Assembly (NCBI GenBank): GCA_005503165.1
Contig: SCNT01000023.1
Location: forward strand, 1 to 64,000
DNA length: 64,000 nucleotides
Reading direction: 5' to 3'
DNA from: Sphingomonadaceae bacterium 3R27E2-A
GTDB lineage: Bacteria; Pseudomonadota; Alphaproteobacteria; Sphingomonadales; Sphingomonadaceae
The translations under genes were made by a program, and so were the position numbers. The notes below the pieces were generated by a model. The model was not told the DNA's origin and made no database searches. It saw only the letters and a program-made list of their open reading frames with translations. This document shows, one piece after another, positions 18,139-28,559 of the stretch (position 1 is the stretch's first letter; every line of letters starts with the position of its first letter).

Positions 18139-20091
18139 TCATTTGACCGGATCGACTTCCTGGCCCGCCTCGCTGTTGAAGAGGAAGCCGTCGCCGCCGG
18201 CCTTCTTGTAATCGGCGAGCCAGGCGTCCGCGCCCTTCTTGTTCGGGAAGGGCCCGACGAGCAGGCGGCGGGTGCGGCCCCATTCGGTGCTGCCGCCCGA
18301 CTTGCCCTTGAACAGCGCCGGGTTCTTCTTCGCAAATCGGTTAAAGTCGAACGCCAGCGCCTTGGCATTGGCGCCGGTCGCAATCTGGACCCAGATGCGT
18401 GCGGGGTTGGCTTTCTTTTCAGCGGCTTCGGCCTTGGCCTTCGCATCAGCTTCCGCCTTGGCCTTGGCGGCGGCATCGTCCTTGATCCGCTTCGCCTCGG
18501 CGGCGGCCTCGGCCCTGCGCTTGTCGTCGCGGAGCTTTGCGAGGGTTGCGGCGTCGACGGCGTCGGTAGCGGCGGCCATTTCCTCCGCCGGAATTTCGAT
18601 CGAGCCGACGACATCGGCGAGCGAGGCCAGCGGTGCGGCGGGGGTCGGCGCGAAGGTTGGCGCCGCCGAGACCGTGGAGGTCGGCGGGGGCGCGGCTTCG
18701 GCGGCGGCGAGCTCGACTGGCTGCGGCGTCGCGGCGGCGGGCGGGCTCGCGGGCGCCGGGGCTGCGACGGTCGCGGGCTGGCCGATGTCGGAGATCGAGA
18801 AGCCGGGACCGACGGGGCCGCTGTCGCGGATCGCAACGCCGATGGGGGCAGCAGCGGGCGGCGCTGCGACGGGCGGCGGTGCGGGTGTCGGTGCGGGTGT
18901 CGGTGTCGGTGTCGGCAGGATCGCGGCTGGCAGCGTCGAGGTCCCGGCCACGGTCGCCGGCGGGGCGGCCGCCGGAGCGGGTGTCGGGGCGGGGCGCAGC
19001 GTCGGCGCGGGCGTCGGTGCCGGGCGCGCCGGGGTCGCGGCGGCGACCTGCACAGTGGGTGGCTGGCGCGGCGGGACCGCGGCGGGAGGCGGCGGGTCGG
19101 GCTGACGGCGCACGCTCACCGCCGGCGGGGTCACGGTGGCGGGGGTCAGCGTGCCGCGCGCACGTTCGCGCTCGCTCGGGCGGCGGCGGTCGGACCTGGC
19201 GCCGGCCGGAGCGGGGGCGGCGGCGGGCGGCGGAGTCGCGGCAGCGACCTGCACCGGCTTGCGCGGTGGACCGAGATTGCCCGAGGGGAAGCGCCCGAAA
19301 TGCGCCGCCGCAGCCTGCTGCGCCGGGTTGAGGCGGTTCATCTGGGTCAGGTAGGGCAGGATATTCTGCGCAAGCTGCGGCGGCATTGTCGCGTTGACGA
19401 TTTCGGTCGCCTCGCCGTTGCGGCCGGCGATCGCGAGGATCATCGCGCGCATGCGCCAGGCGCCGCGATCCTGCGCGCGGAGCTGGCCCGCGAGCAGTTG
19501 CACGCCGCGGTCGGCCTCGCCCGCGATACCCAGCGAAAGCGCATAGCGGCGCAACGTCTCGTCATTGGGGGCGAGCGATAGCGCGAGCTGGTAATCGCGC
19601 TGCGCGGCATCCTGCTGACCCAGCAGGTCGCGTGCGAGACCGCGGTCGGCGAGGAACAGCCGCTCGGGCGCGCCGAGCAATTGCGCCTCGCCGAAATAGT
19701 CGAGCGCGCGCGTCGGATTCTCCATATGAACCATCGCCGAGCCCATCGCCGCCTTGACCGCGCCATCGCGCGGGTTCGCCTGTTCGGCGCGGGTCAGGAA
19801 ACCCAAAGCGGCGCGATAATCCTCGAGCTCGACCGAGGCGCGCCCAGCGTCGAGCAGTGCGGCGCCGTCGGTGCTGTTCGCGGCGATACGCGCGAGCGCC
19901 GAGGAGAGCAGCGTCCGCGCGGCGGTGCGCTTTTCCATCGCCGCACGCGTCGCGGCGTCGGGGGGCGTGACCTGCGCCTGCGCCGCGGACACGAGCGCGG
20001 TCGCGCCGAGCAGCAAGGCTGCGAACGTCGCGGCGCTACGCCGTACGCGTCCCGGCCCCGTCTTCATCGATCGCCGCATGGGCAAGGTCAT
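18139..20091 (-). CDS. TPR and SPOR-domain secreted protein downstream of ftsZ
   Basis: 650 residues. A signal peptide ends near AQAQ (residue 40). Residues ~55-270 are TPR-like (DGAALLDAGRASVELEDYRAA, YFGEAQLLGAPERLFLADRG). Residues ~290-520 are a long Pro/Ala/Thr-rich linker, then ~45 residues of Lys/Ala/Glu coiled coil. The last ~85 residues are a SPOR domain (RIWVQIATGANAKAL, RRLLVGPFPNKKGADAWL), which binds denuded septal glycan strands. It starts 47 bases after ftsZ, suggesting a divisome role. ATG 20091 is the best start; 20079 and 20067 are alternatives. Confidence 0.8.
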   Translation of the reverse strand: MTLPMRRSMKTGPGRVRRSAATFAALLLGATALVSAAQAQVTPPDAATRAAMEKRTAARTLLSSALARIAANSTDGAALLDAGRASVELEDYRAALGFLTRAEQANPRDGAVKAAMGSAMVHMENPTRALDYFGEAQLLGAPERLFLADRGLARDLLGQQDAAQRDYQLALSLAPNDETLRRYALSLGIAGEADRGVQLLAGQLRAQDRGAWRMRAMILAIAGRNGEATEIVNATMPPQLAQNILPYLTQMNRLNPAQQAAAAHFGRFPSGNLGPPRKPVQVAAATPPPAAAPAPAGARSDRRRPSERERARGTLTPATVTPPAVSVRRQPDPPPPAAVPPRQPPTVQVAAATPARPAPTPAPTLRPAPTPAPAAAPPATVAGTSTLPAAILPTPTPTPAPTPAPPPVAAPPAAAPIGVAIRDSGPVGPGFSISDIGQPATVAAPAPASPPAAATPQPVELAAAEAAPPPTSTVSAAPTFAPTPAAPLASLADVVGSIEIPAEEMAAATDAVDAATLAKLRDDKRRAEAAAEAKRIKDDAAAKAKAEADAKAKAEAAEKKANPARIWVQIATGANAKALAFDFNRFAKKNPALFKGKSGGSTEWGRTRRLLVGPFPNKKGADAWLADYKKAGGDGFLFNSEAGQEVDPVK

Positions 20092-20138
20092 CCCGATTTC
20101 CGGGCCGCCATGCCCTGGCGGCGGCCTGTTACGCCCTG

Positions 20139-21605
20139 TTACTGGTTGTTCTGGCGGCCAAGGAAGCGCGGGATGTCGACCCCGCCTTCCTTGCCCTCTT
20201 CCTCGCCCTCGGCCGGCGCCGCACCCCGCGACAGGCGCGACATGCGCTCGAACAAGGTACCGCCGCCGATATTGCGCGACGGGGTTTCCTCGACGGGCGC
20301 CGCCACAGGCGCGGGCTCGGCGGCCGCGGGCCGCTGCCACGGATCGGGGGTCGCTTCGGGCGCGTCGAGGACGAGTTCGTCCGCGGTGTCGTCGTAGGTG
20401 GCGGCGACGTCGGACAGTTCCATCGGCTCGTCGTCGTAGCTCGCCGCGGGCGCGGCGGGCTCTTCGACCGGGGCCGCGTCGCCGAGCGAGAAGCCCGGCG
20501 CCGGATCGGGCTCGGACGGCGCCTCATAGGCGGCTTCCTCGACCGGTTCTTCCACGATCGGCGCGGCGGTGGGTGCCGCGCTGCGCGCCGGGGCAAAAGA
20601 GAAGCTGCGCGTCGCGGCGGGCGCTGGCGCAGCCTCGCCGGTGCCGTCGATGCCGGTCGCGACGACCGAGACGCGGATCTTGCCGTCGAGCGCGTCGTTG
20701 AAGGCGCTGCCCCAGATGATGTTGGCGTCGGGGTCGACCAACTCGCGGATATGGTTCGCGGCCTCGTCGACTTCCATCAGGCGCATGTCCTCGCCGCCGG
20801 TGATCGAGATGATGACGCCCTTGGCGCCCGCCATCGAAACGCCGTCGAGCAAGGGGTTGGCGATCGCCTTTTGCGCGGCTTCCAATGCGCGGCCGTCGCC
20901 TTCGGCCTCGCCGGTGCCCATCATCGCCTTGCCCATTTCGCGCATCACGCTGCGCACGTCGGCGAAGTCGAGGTTGATGAGGCCGGGCATGACCATCAGG
21001 TCGGTGATGCCGCGCACGCCTTGCTGCAGCACTTCGTCGGCCATGGTGAACGCTTCCTTGAAGGTCGTGTTCGGGTTGGCGACGAGGAAGAGATTCTGGT
21101 TCGGGATGACGATCAGCGTGTCGACATGGTCCTGCAACTCGGCGATGCCGGCCTCGGCCGAGCGCATGCGCCGCGCGCCTTCGAACATGAAGGGCTTGGT
21201 CACGACGCCCACCGTCAAGATGCCGCGGTCGCGCGCCGCCTTGGCGATGACGGGCGCCGCGCCGGTGCCCGTGCCGCCGCCCATGCCGGCGGCGATGAAG
21301 CACATATGCGCGCCGTCGAGTGCGTCCTCGACCTGCGCGATGCTTTCCTCGGCCGCAGCGCGACCGACCTCGGGCCGCGAGCCCGCGCCCAGACCCTGGG
21401 TGATCTGCGTCCCCAGCTGGATGCGCCGTTCGGCGGGCGAGGCGTTGAGCGCCTGCGCGTCGGTGTTGGCGACGACGAAGTCGACGCCTTCGACGCGGGC
21501 CGCGATCATGTTGGCGATGGCATTGCCCCCTGCGCCGCCGACGCCGATCACCGCGATCCGCGGCTTCAGCTCATCGACCTGCGGCGGGCCAATATTGATG
21601 CTCAT
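20139..21605 (-). CDS. ftsZ: Cell division protein FtsZ
   Basis: 488-residue tubulin-like GTPase that forms the Z ring. The GTP-binding signature [10 protein letters not shown] is present, followed by the T7 loop region ([11 protein letters not shown]). An acidic, proline/alanine-rich linker of about 150 residues separates the GTPase from the conserved C-terminal peptide [12 protein letters not shown] that binds FtsA. ATG 21605 follows GGGAGA; the preceding in-frame TTG is not needed. Confidence 0.98.
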   Translation of the reverse strand: MSINIGPPQVDELKPRIAVIGVGGAGGNAIANMIAARVEGVDFVVANTDAQALNASPAERRIQLGTQITQGLGAGSRPEVGRAAAEESIAQVEDALDGAHMCFIAAGMGGGTGTGAAPVIAKAARDRGILTVGVVTKPFMFEGARRMRSAEAGIAELQDHVDTLIVIPNQNLFLVANPNTTFKEAFTMADEVLQQGVRGITDLMVMPGLINLDFADVRSVMREMGKAMMGTGEAEGDGRALEAAQKAIANPLLDGVSMAGAKGVIISITGGEDMRLMEVDEAANHIRELVDPDANIIWGSAFNDALDGKIRVSVVATGIDGTGEAAPAPAATRSFSFAPARSAAPTAAPIVEEPVEEAAYEAPSEPDPAPGFSLGDAAPVEEPAAPAASYDDEPMELSDVAATYDDTADELVLDAPEATPDPWQRPAAAEPAPVAAPVEETPSRNIGGGTLFERMSRLSRGAAPAEGEEEGKEGGVDIPRFLGRQNNQ

Positions 21606-21755
21606 CAAACAATCTCCCTGCAGCGGCGAACCTTTGCCGCTTCCTCACCTTGCGACCCATGGGCGGTGGTCCGGCCGCCCCCATATCCAGTAACGCATTG
21701 CACTATTGTGACGCTAGAATCACCCAAAAAATTAACCCTTTCGGCACTTCTGCAA
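21606..21755 (-). promoter_or_regulatory. ftsA-ftsZ intergenic region, likely ftsZ promoter
   Basis: This 150-base gap is the largest between protein genes inside the dcw run. On the minus strand it holds an AT-rich stretch (GGGTTAATTTTTTGGGTG near 21745-21722), a GANTC site at 21717-21721 and a 5' leader ending in GGGAGA. GANTC is the CcrM methylation site, and ftsZ transcription in Caulobacter depends on it. I see no convincing -35/-10 pair. Confidence 0.5.
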
Positions 21756-23012
21756 CTAAAAACTGCTTTTCAATGCGGCCATGAGGCGGTTGATTATCCC
21801 CGTGCTTCGGGGCCGATAGACGTCCTGCGCCATCATCGGCAGGTCGCGGAGGTCGACGGGGTCCGACGCGGCATATTGGACAAGCCCTGCGAGCGTCGCG
21901 AAGGCGGGTCCCGAATGCGCATCGGGCAGCCCGATCAGCCCTTTCGGCCGGCCGACGCGCGACGCGCGGCCGAGCGCGCTTTGCGTATAATCGGCGATGC
22001 CTTTGAGGTCGGCGCCGCCGCCGACGAGCACCACCTGGCGCCCGATGGGACCGACGAAATGCAGGTCTTTCAGCGTCCTGCCGATCTCTCCCATCATCGC
22101 GTCGAGGCGCTGGCGGATGACCGAGACGAGCTGGGCACGGTTGATGCGTGGCGATTCCGATCCCGAGGGCGCGCCGGGTTCGAGGTCGATGACCTCGTTA
22201 TTGTCGCGCGGGGACGCCGAGGCCGAGCCGTAAAAATGCTGGAGGCGCTGCGCCTGGCTGCGGCGGATGCCGAAGGCCGAGGCGATGTCGTCGGTGATGT
22301 CGCTGGCGCCGAAGGGCAAGGACACCATCTCGACCAGCATGCCGCCGGCGTAGAGCGAGACGGTGGTGACCGCGGCGCCGAGTTCGACGAGCGCGACGCC
22401 GAGGTCGCGTTCCTCGTCCGACAGGCACGAGAGGCCCGCGGCGATCGGTGACGCCACGACCGCGTTGACGTCGAGATGCGCTTGCCGAACAGCAGCCTCC
22501 AAGTTCCGCACCGGGGCGCCGTCGGCCATGATGATGTGGATGTCGACGCCGAGGCGGTCGGCGTGGAGGCCGATCGGGTTCTTGACCCCGGTGAGGCCGT
22601 CGAGCGTGTAGAGCGCAGGCTGGGCATGGAGGATCATGCGCCCCTCGGGGTCGATGCCGGCGCGGCCCGCGGCGAGGAGGTCGTCGACATCCTCCTGTTC
22701 GATGCGGTGGCCGCCGAGCTCGCTCTCGATCGGCGCAACGTCGCTGAGCAGGCTGCCCGCCGAGAAGGCGACCCAGACGTCGTCGATGTTGAGCCCCGCG
22801 ATCCGTTCGGCCTGTTCGATCGCCTCGCGCACGACATGCTCGGTCTGTTCCATGTCGGCGACGTAGCCGCGCTGGACCCCGCGACTCTCGCGCTGGCCGG
22901 TGCCGAGGACATGGAGCGCGCCGTCGGCGGTCTGCCCCGCGATCAAGGCGCACACCTTCCACGACCCGACGTCGAGCGCGGTGATGATCTTCTCGATCCG
23001 CGGCGGGGCCAT
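21756..23012 (-). CDS. ftsA: Cell division protein FtsA
   Basis: 418-residue actin-like ATPase that tethers FtsZ to the membrane. It has the phosphate-1 motif ALDVGSWKVCALIAG at the start, VVLVGGGADLKGI near the C-terminus and a C-terminal amphipathic helix (GIINRLMAALKSSF) typical of the membrane-targeting sequence. It follows ftsQ by five bases. Confidence 0.96.
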   Translation of the reverse strand: MAPPRIEKIITALDVGSWKVCALIAGQTADGALHVLGTGQRESRGVQRGYVADMEQTEHVVREAIEQAERIAGLNIDDVWVAFSAGSLLSDVAPIESELGGHRIEQEDVDDLLAAGRAGIDPEGRMILHAQPALYTLDGLTGVKNPIGLHADRLGVDIHIIMADGAPVRNLEAAVRQAHLDVNAVVASPIAAGLSCLSDEERDLGVALVELGAAVTTVSLYAGGMLVEMVSLPFGASDITDDIASAFGIRRSQAQRLQHFYGSASASPRDNNEVIDLEPGAPSGSESPRINRAQLVSVIRQRLDAMMGEIGRTLKDLHFVGPIGRQVVLVGGGADLKGIADYTQSALGRASRVGRPKGLIGLPDAHSGPAFATLAGLVQYAASDPVDLRDLPMMAQDVYRPRSTGIINRLMAALKSSF

Positions 23013-23017
23013 GGCTC

Positions 23018-23956
23018 CTATCCTTCCTCGGCCGCGGTCGCCGCGGCCAGCGCGTCGGCGGCGGCGCGCGCACCCTCGAGCTTGGCGGGCGCCACCTGCC
23101 CTTCGTGCGGCAAGCGTAGCACGAAACGTTCGGGGTCGCGCATGTCGAAACGCAATATACCGCGCCCGAGCAACCGGTTGGCGCCGTCCATATGCGCGAA
23201 TTTGGCGAGCGCCTTCTTCGCCTCGCCTTCGCCCTCGGGCAGCGACAGCGTCTCGCCGCTGCGGAAGCGGAGGTCCCAGCGGCGGTCGCCGACCCAGGTC
23301 GCGCCCGCGAGCAGTTCCTTGAGGCTGCTGGCTTCGGCGAGCAGGCGGTCGAGGTCCTGCGCACGGGTGTTGGCGCGCGGGCCGATGACGAGCGGCAGGT
23401 CGGGCATGGTCGCGATGGTGACGGGTTCGAGCACGACGCCCTTTTCGTCGATCAGCGACAGCTTGCCGGAGTGCTGCCAGATCGCGGCGGGGGCGCGCTC
23501 GACGATGTCGACGACGAGCGTGTCGGGCAGGCGGCGGGAAACGCGCGCGTCCTTGATCCAGCCATATTTCATCAGGTCGGCGCGCACCCCTTCGAGGTCG
23601 AGCGCCGCCATCGAGCGGTCCTTCTGCGCGAGGGCGATGTCATAGACCTTGAGGCGGTCGATGCGGTCGGCGCCGACGACCTCGACCTTCCTGACCTGGA
23701 AGCCCGCGCGGCCGACCGCCTGGGCATATTCCTCCTGCACCTTCGCCGTGACGCCCGTCGCGTGCGCGGCGAGGCCGACGGCCGCGAACAGGCCGAGGCC
23801 GATCGTCCAGTTGGCGACCTGCTGCAGCCGCTGCGGGCTGATCGGCAGCGCGTTGATCAGCGCGTCGATGCGAGACGTCCGGATCGTCTTGCGCTTCTTG
23901 GGCGCGCGCGCCGGGCGGCGCGGGGCCGAGGTCGGCCGCTTGATCTTCTGGCTCAT
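23018..23956 (-). CDS. ftsQ: Cell division protein FtsQ
   Basis: 312-residue bitopic division protein: a basic cytoplasmic tail (ARAPKKRKTIRTSR), one transmembrane helix around residues 48-68, a POTRA domain starting at FQVRKVEVVGADRIDR, and a periplasmic FtsQ domain (DTLVVDIVERAPAAIWQ). It bridges FtsL/FtsB and the late divisome. Its ATG overlaps the ddl stop by four bases. Confidence 0.95.
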   Translation of the reverse strand: MSQKIKRPTSAPRRPARAPKKRKTIRTSRIDALINALPISPQRLQQVANWTIGLGLFAAVGLAAHATGVTAKVQEEYAQAVGRAGFQVRKVEVVGADRIDRLKVYDIALAQKDRSMAALDLEGVRADLMKYGWIKDARVSRRLPDTLVVDIVERAPAAIWQHSGKLSLIDEKGVVLEPVTIATMPDLPLVIGPRANTRAQDLDRLLAEASSLKELLAGATWVGDRRWDLRFRSGETLSLPEGEGEAKKALAKFAHMDGANRLLGRGILRFDMRDPERFVLRLPHEGQVAPAKLEGARAAADALAAATAAEEG

Positions 23957-24876
23957 AATGCTTCCCCCACGATGCGTTCGACCAGTTCCGCATAGTCCAT
24001 GCCGATCGCGCGTGCCTGTTCGGGCACGAGGCTGAGCGGCGTCATCCCCGGCTGCGTGTTGACCTCGAGCAGGAAGATGCCCGCGAGGCCATGTTCGTCG
24101 TCCCAGCGAAAATCGGAGCGCGAGGCGCCCTTGCAGCCGAGCAGGCGGTGCGACTGGACCGCGAGGTCCTTCATCCGCTGCGCGACGTCGTCGGGGACTT
24201 CCGCCGGGCAGACATGCTCGGTCAGCCCGTCGGTATATTTGGCGTCATAGTCGTAGAAGCCCGACTTGACGCGAAGTTCGGTGACCCCGAGCGCCTGGTC
24301 GCCGAGCACCGCGACGGTGAGCTCGCGCCCCTTGATGAAGGGTTCGGCGAGCAGGCGGTCGAATTCCTGCCAGGGGCCGACGGCGTCGCGCGCGATCGGG
24401 TTGCCGTAATTGCTGTCGTCCTTGACGATCGCCACACCGACCGACGAGCCTTCGTTCACGGGTTTCAGCACATAGGGGCGCGGCAGCGGGTCGACCGTAA
24501 ACAGGCTTTCGCTGTCGACCATGGCGCCCGTCGGCATCGGGATGCCGTGCGGGACGAGCGCCTGCTTGGTCAGCTCCTTGTCGATCGCGATCACCGAGGT
24601 GACGAGCCCGCTGTGGGTGTATTTGAGCCCCATCAGGTCGAGCATGCCCTGCACCGTGCCGTCCTCGCCGGGGACGCCGTGCAGCGCGTTGAAAACGACG
24701 TCGGGGTTGGCGTCGGCGAGCTTGCGGGCGACGTCGCGGTCCATGTCGATGCGGGTGACTTTATGGCCGCGGCTTTCGAGCGCGTCGGCCACGCCCGCGC
24801 CGCTCATCAGCGACACTTCGCGCTCGGCGGACCAGCCGCCCATCAGGACGGCGACATGCCACGGACCCCGGCTCAC
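23953..24876 (-). CDS. ddl: D-alanine--D-alanine ligase
   Basis: 307-residue ATP-grasp enzyme making D-Ala-D-Ala. Motifs: VLMGGWSAEREVSL at the N-terminus, PVNEGSSVGV in the ATP site, and EVNTQPGMTPLSLVPEQA at the C-terminus. The start is GTG overlapping the murB stop (GTGA); the open frame further upstream only shadows murB. Confidence 0.96.
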   Translation of the reverse strand: MSRGPWHVAVLMGGWSAEREVSLMSGAGVADALESRGHKVTRIDMDRDVARKLADANPDVVFNALHGVPGEDGTVQGMLDLMGLKYTHSGLVTSVIAIDKELTKQALVPHGIPMPTGAMVDSESLFTVDPLPRPYVLKPVNEGSSVGVAIVKDDSNYGNPIARDAVGPWQEFDRLLAEPFIKGRELTVAVLGDQALGVTELRVKSGFYDYDAKYTDGLTEHVCPAEVPDDVAQRMKDLAVQSHRLLGCKGASRSDFRWDDEHGLAGIFLLEVNTQPGMTPLSLVPEQARAIGMDYAELVERIVGEAL

Positions 24877-25802
24877 TTCTTCACTCCCACATTCTTGGCT
24901 GGCGCTCCGGCAAAAATGCCGACGCGCTGAATTTCCCATTGCAGTTCGATGCCGCTCTTGTCCTTGACGCGGCGGCGGACTTCCTCGCCGAGCGCTTCGA
25001 TGTCGGCGCTCGTCGCGTCGCCGGTGTTAATCAGGAAATTGGTGTGCTTCTCGCTGACCTGCGCGCCGCCGACGGCGAAGCCGCGGCAACCGGCCTCATC
25101 GACGAGCTTCCACGCCTTGTGGCCGTCGGGGTTCTTGAAGGTCGAACCGCCGGTCTTCGAGCGCAGCGGTTGCGACGCCTCGCGGCTCGCCGAGATGCGG
25201 TCCATTTCGGCCTGGATCGCTTGCGCCTCGCCGGGGCGGCCGCGAAAGGTCGCGCCGACGACGACCGCGCCTTCGGGCAGTTCGCTGTGGCGATAGGTGT
25301 AGCCGAGGTCGGCAAGCGCGAGCGTGCGGCGCTCGCCCGAGCGCAGGACGGTATCGGCATCGACGAGGATATCCTTGACCTCGCCGCCATAGGCGCCGCC
25401 GTTCATGCGCACGAAGCCGCCGACGGTGCCGGGGATCGAGCGCAGGAACTCCATGCCCGCGATGCCCGCGTCGCGCGCGGTCGAGGAGACGAGGATGCCC
25501 GACGCGCCGCCGCCGCAGCGCAATGTGGTGGCGTCGATGGCTTCGACCTTGGCAAAGGCCTTGCCGAGCCGGACGACAACGCCGGGGAAGCCGCCGTCGC
25601 GGATGATGAGGTTCGAGCCGAGGCCGAGCGCCATCACGGGGATCGCGGGGTCGAGATCGCGCAGGAAGTCGGCGAGGTCGTCCGCGTCCCTGGGTTCGAA
25701 CAGCCAGTCGGCGGGACCGCCCGACTTGAACCAGACGAGCTGCGCGAGCGGGGCCTTGGCCGTCAGCTTGCCGCGAACGGCCGGGAGGGTGGCGGTGGTC
25801 AT
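24873..25802 (-). CDS. murB: UDP-N-acetylmuramate dehydrogenase
   Basis: 309-residue FAD enzyme reducing UDP-GlcNAc-enolpyruvate. Family signatures are WFKSGGPADWLFEP, the flavin-binding GLGSNLIIRDGGFPG, RSIPGTVGG and the catalytic serine in GGSTFKNPDG. It is the first gene after the only inserted palindrome in the cluster, so it may need re-initiation or its own promoter. Confidence 0.96.
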   Translation of the reverse strand: MTTATLPAVRGKLTAKAPLAQLVWFKSGGPADWLFEPRDADDLADFLRDLDPAIPVMALGLGSNLIIRDGGFPGVVVRLGKAFAKVEAIDATTLRCGGGASGILVSSTARDAGIAGMEFLRSIPGTVGGFVRMNGGAYGGEVKDILVDADTVLRSGERRTLALADLGYTYRHSELPEGAVVVGATFRGRPGEAQAIQAEMDRISASREASQPLRSKTGGSTFKNPDGHKAWKLVDEAGCRGFAVGGAQVSEKHTNFLINTGDATSADIEALGEEVRRRVKDKSGIELQWEIQRVGIFAGAPAKNVGVKK

Positions 25803-25824
25803 ATTCCACCGCCCAAATATTCAT

Positions 25825-25927
25825 CGTCACCCTGAACTTGCTTCAGGGTCCATGGCCGGACATCGAAACAAACGCTGCGGTGACCGAGAAGACCGGCCAT
25901 GGATGCTGAAACAAGTTCAGCATGACG
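25825..25927. repeat. Palindromic intergenic repeat, copy 2 (murC-murB)
   Basis: Inverted repeat with 31-base arms at 25825-25855 and 25897-25927, the same family as 2166-2268; the right arms of the two copies are identical. It lies in the 139-base gap between murC and murB, the one wide break among the upstream dcw genes. Confidence 0.85.
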
Positions 25928-25941
25928 AGTGATGGAGAGGG

Positions 25942-27378
25942 TCATTTCAGCCCCCCCACCGCGCTCGCCAAGCTCGCCGCCATCTTGGTGATGTCGCCCG
26001 CACCGAGGCAGATGATCTTGTCGCCCGCGCCGATGTCGCCCGCGGTAATCGACTGCGCGATGGCGGCGGCGAGCGCATCGGCGTCGGCGACGGTCGAGGC
26101 CTGGCGGTGGCCGCGGTCGCGGAGGCCCTGGACGAGCGCTTCGGACGACACGCCCTCGATCGGCGCCTCGCCCGCGGTGTAGACCGGCAAGGCGAGCACA
26201 ATGTCGGCGTCGTTAAACGCCTGCTGGAAATCGTCCATATGATCGCGCAGCCGCGTGAAGCGGTGCGGCTGCACCACCGCGACGACGCGTCCGGCGCCGA
26301 CGCCCTCGCGCGCCGCCGACAGCACCGCGCGGATTTCGACCGGGTGGTGGGCGTAATCGTCGATGACGGTCACACTCCCCTCGCCCGCCGCGATCTCGCC
26401 GACCTTGGTGAAGCGGCGCTTGACGCCGGCGAAGCCGTTGAAGCCCGAGGCGATCTTTTCGTCGGTCACGCCCATGTGCAGCGCGACGGCAATCGCGGCG
26501 AGCGCATTCTGGACATTGTGGCGCCCCGACATCGGCAAATGGATGCCCTCGATCGTGCGGCTGTTCCCGTCGCGGTCGCGCACGACGACGTCGAAGCGGT
26601 TGCCGTCGGAGCCGGGCGTCACATTGGTGCCGCGCACGTCCGCTTGGGCTGAAAAGCCATAGGTGACGATGCGGCGGTCGCGGATGCGCGGGATAATCGC
26701 CTGCACCTCGGGATGGTCGAGGCAGAGCATCGCAGCGCCGTAGAAGGGCACATTCTCGATGAACTCGACGAAGGCGTCCTTGATCGCGTCGAAGCTGCCA
26801 TAGTGATCGAGATGCTCGGGATCGATGTTGGTGACGACCGCGATTGTGCCATCGAGACGCAGGAAGCTGCCGTCGCTCTCGTCGGCCTCGACCACCATCC
26901 AGTCCGACGCACCGAGGCGCGCGTTCGATCCATAATTGTTGATGATGCCGCCGTTGATCACCGTCGGGTCGATCCCGCCCGCGTCGAGCAGCGCCGCGAC
27001 GAGGCTGGTCGTCGTCGTCTTGCCATGCGTGCCCGCGATGGCGACGGTCGATTTCAGCCGCATCAGCTCGGCGAGCATTTCGGCGCGACGGACGATCGGG
27101 ATACGGCTTGCCAGCGCGGCTTCGACTTCGGGGTTGCCGCGCTTGACCGCAGTCGAGGTGACGACCACCGCGACGCCGTCGACGTTCGAGGCCTCATGGC
27201 CGATGCTGACCTTGATCCCGCGCTTGCGGAGGCCCTCGATCACATAGCCGTCGGCGATGTCGCTGCCCTGCACCTGATAGCCGAGATTGTGCATCACCTC
27301 GGCGATGCCCGACATGCCGATGCCGCCGATGCCGATAAAGTGGATGGTCCCGATGTCGGTCGCGACGCCGCGCATCAT
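25942..27378 (-). CDS. murC: UDP-N-acetylmuramate--L-alanine ligase
   Basis: 478-residue Mur ligase that adds L-Ala to UDP-MurNAc. It has [15 protein letters not shown] at the N-terminus, the ATP loop [19 protein letters not shown] and YAHHPVEI. Two ATGs are adjacent; the first (27378) overlaps the murG stop and has GGGAGA seven bases upstream. Confidence 0.97.
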   Translation of the reverse strand: MMRGVATDIGTIHFIGIGGIGMSGIAEVMHNLGYQVQGSDIADGYVIEGLRKRGIKVSIGHEASNVDGVAVVVTSTAVKRGNPEVEAALASRIPIVRRAEMLAELMRLKSTVAIAGTHGKTTTTSLVAALLDAGGIDPTVINGGIINNYGSNARLGASDWMVVEADESDGSFLRLDGTIAVVTNIDPEHLDHYGSFDAIKDAFVEFIENVPFYGAAMLCLDHPEVQAIIPRIRDRRIVTYGFSAQADVRGTNVTPGSDGNRFDVVVRDRDGNSRTIEGIHLPMSGRHNVQNALAAIAVALHMGVTDEKIASGFNGFAGVKRRFTKVGEIAAGEGSVTVIDDYAHHPVEIRAVLSAAREGVGAGRVVAVVQPHRFTRLRDHMDDFQQAFNDADIVLALPVYTAGEAPIEGVSSEALVQGLRDRGHRQASTVADADALAAAIAQSITAGDIGAGDKIICLGAGDITKMAASLASAVGGLK

Positions 27379-28559
27379 TTATCTCCCGAGCGAGTGGCGG
27401 CTACGCCGGCGGCGACCGCGGCGCTGCGCGATTTCGCACCGACGCGGATGACGTCCATCATCGGCGGCGCGGCGAGCGATTCGACGAGGTCGGCGAGGTC
27501 GCGGGTCGCATCGGGCAGGCCGCAGCTCGCGGCGCGGTTCGCGGCTTCCTCGAGCGCGCCGGGTTCGAGCGCCATTCGCTGGATCTGCTTGGCGAGCGCC
27601 GCGGGGGTGAAGTCGGGCTGCGCGAAGGAGACCGCCCCGCCCGCTTCGACGAGGTCGGCGACATTATAGGTCTGATGATTGTCCATCGCGTGCGGATAGG
27701 GAATGAACACCGCAGGGCGCCCCGCGCAGGCGAGTTCGGCGACGGTCGAGGCGCCCGCGCGCGCGATCACCAGATGCGCCCAGCGCATGCGATCGGGGAT
27801 GTCGGCAAAATAAGGCGCGCATTCGGCGGCAACGCCGAGCTCGGCATATTTGGCGCGCACGCCGTCGAGGTCGGCCTCGCGCGCCTGCTGGACGATCTGC
27901 AGCCGGTCGAGCAGCGCGCGCGGCAGCATCGCGATGGCGGCGGGGACGACTTCGCTGAGCACGGTCGCGCCGAGGCTGCCGCCCACGACGAGGAGGCGCA
28001 GGATGCCGTCCTCGGGGAGCGGCGGATAGCCTTCCTCGCGGATCGCGATGACTTCCTCGCGCACCGGATTGCCGGTGAGGTGGCGCTTCGCCTCGCAGCT
28101 GGCGGGGAAGCGATGGATGTTGCGATAGGCAACCGCGATGGCGTTGACGCCCCCCGCCATCAGCCGGTTGGTGCGGCCGAGCACGGCATTTTGTTCGTGG
28201 ATGACGCTCGGGCGCCTGGTCGCCTTGGCGGCGAGCAGGCTGGGAAGCGAGGGATAGCCGCCGAAGCCGACGACGACCGCGGGGTCGAATTCGTCGATGA
28301 GGTCGATGGCCATGCGGCGGCCCTTGCGGATCGCGAGCGCGGCCTTCACCCAGCCGATGGGGCCGCCCGCGACGCGGCCAGCGGGCAGGACATGCGCTTC
28401 GAGCTCGTCGGGCTTGCCCGGAATCTTGAGGCCGCGGTCGTCGCTGACCAGCGCCACGCGGTGCCCGCGCGCGATCAGCTCGCCCGCAAGGGCGTAGGCG
28501 GGCAGCATATGTCCCCCCGTCCCGCCGGCGGCGAGAAGGAAGTGGCGGGTTGCGGTCAT
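27375..28559 (-). CDS. murG: Undecaprenyl-PP-MurNAc-pentapeptide GlcNAc transferase
   Basis: 394-residue GT28 glycosyltransferase that converts lipid I to lipid II at the inner face of the membrane. It has the donor loop [45 protein letters not shown] and [18 protein letters not shown]. Its ATG overlaps the ftsW stop by four bases. Confidence 0.97.
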   Translation of the reverse strand: MTATRHFLLAAGGTGGHMLPAYALAGELIARGHRVALVSDDRGLKIPGKPDELEAHVLPAGRVAGGPIGWVKAALAIRKGRRMAIDLIDEFDPAVVVGFGGYPSLPSLLAAKATRRPSVIHEQNAVLGRTNRLMAGGVNAIAVAYRNIHRFPASCEAKRHLTGNPVREEVIAIREEGYPPLPEDGILRLLVVGGSLGATVLSEVVPAAIAMLPRALLDRLQIVQQAREADLDGVRAKYAELGVAAECAPYFADIPDRMRWAHLVIARAGASTVAELACAGRPAVFIPYPHAMDNHQTYNVADLVEAGGAVSFAQPDFTPAALAKQIQRMALEPGALEEAANRAASCGLPDATRDLADLVESLAAPPMMDVIRVGAKSRSAAVAAGVAATRSGDK

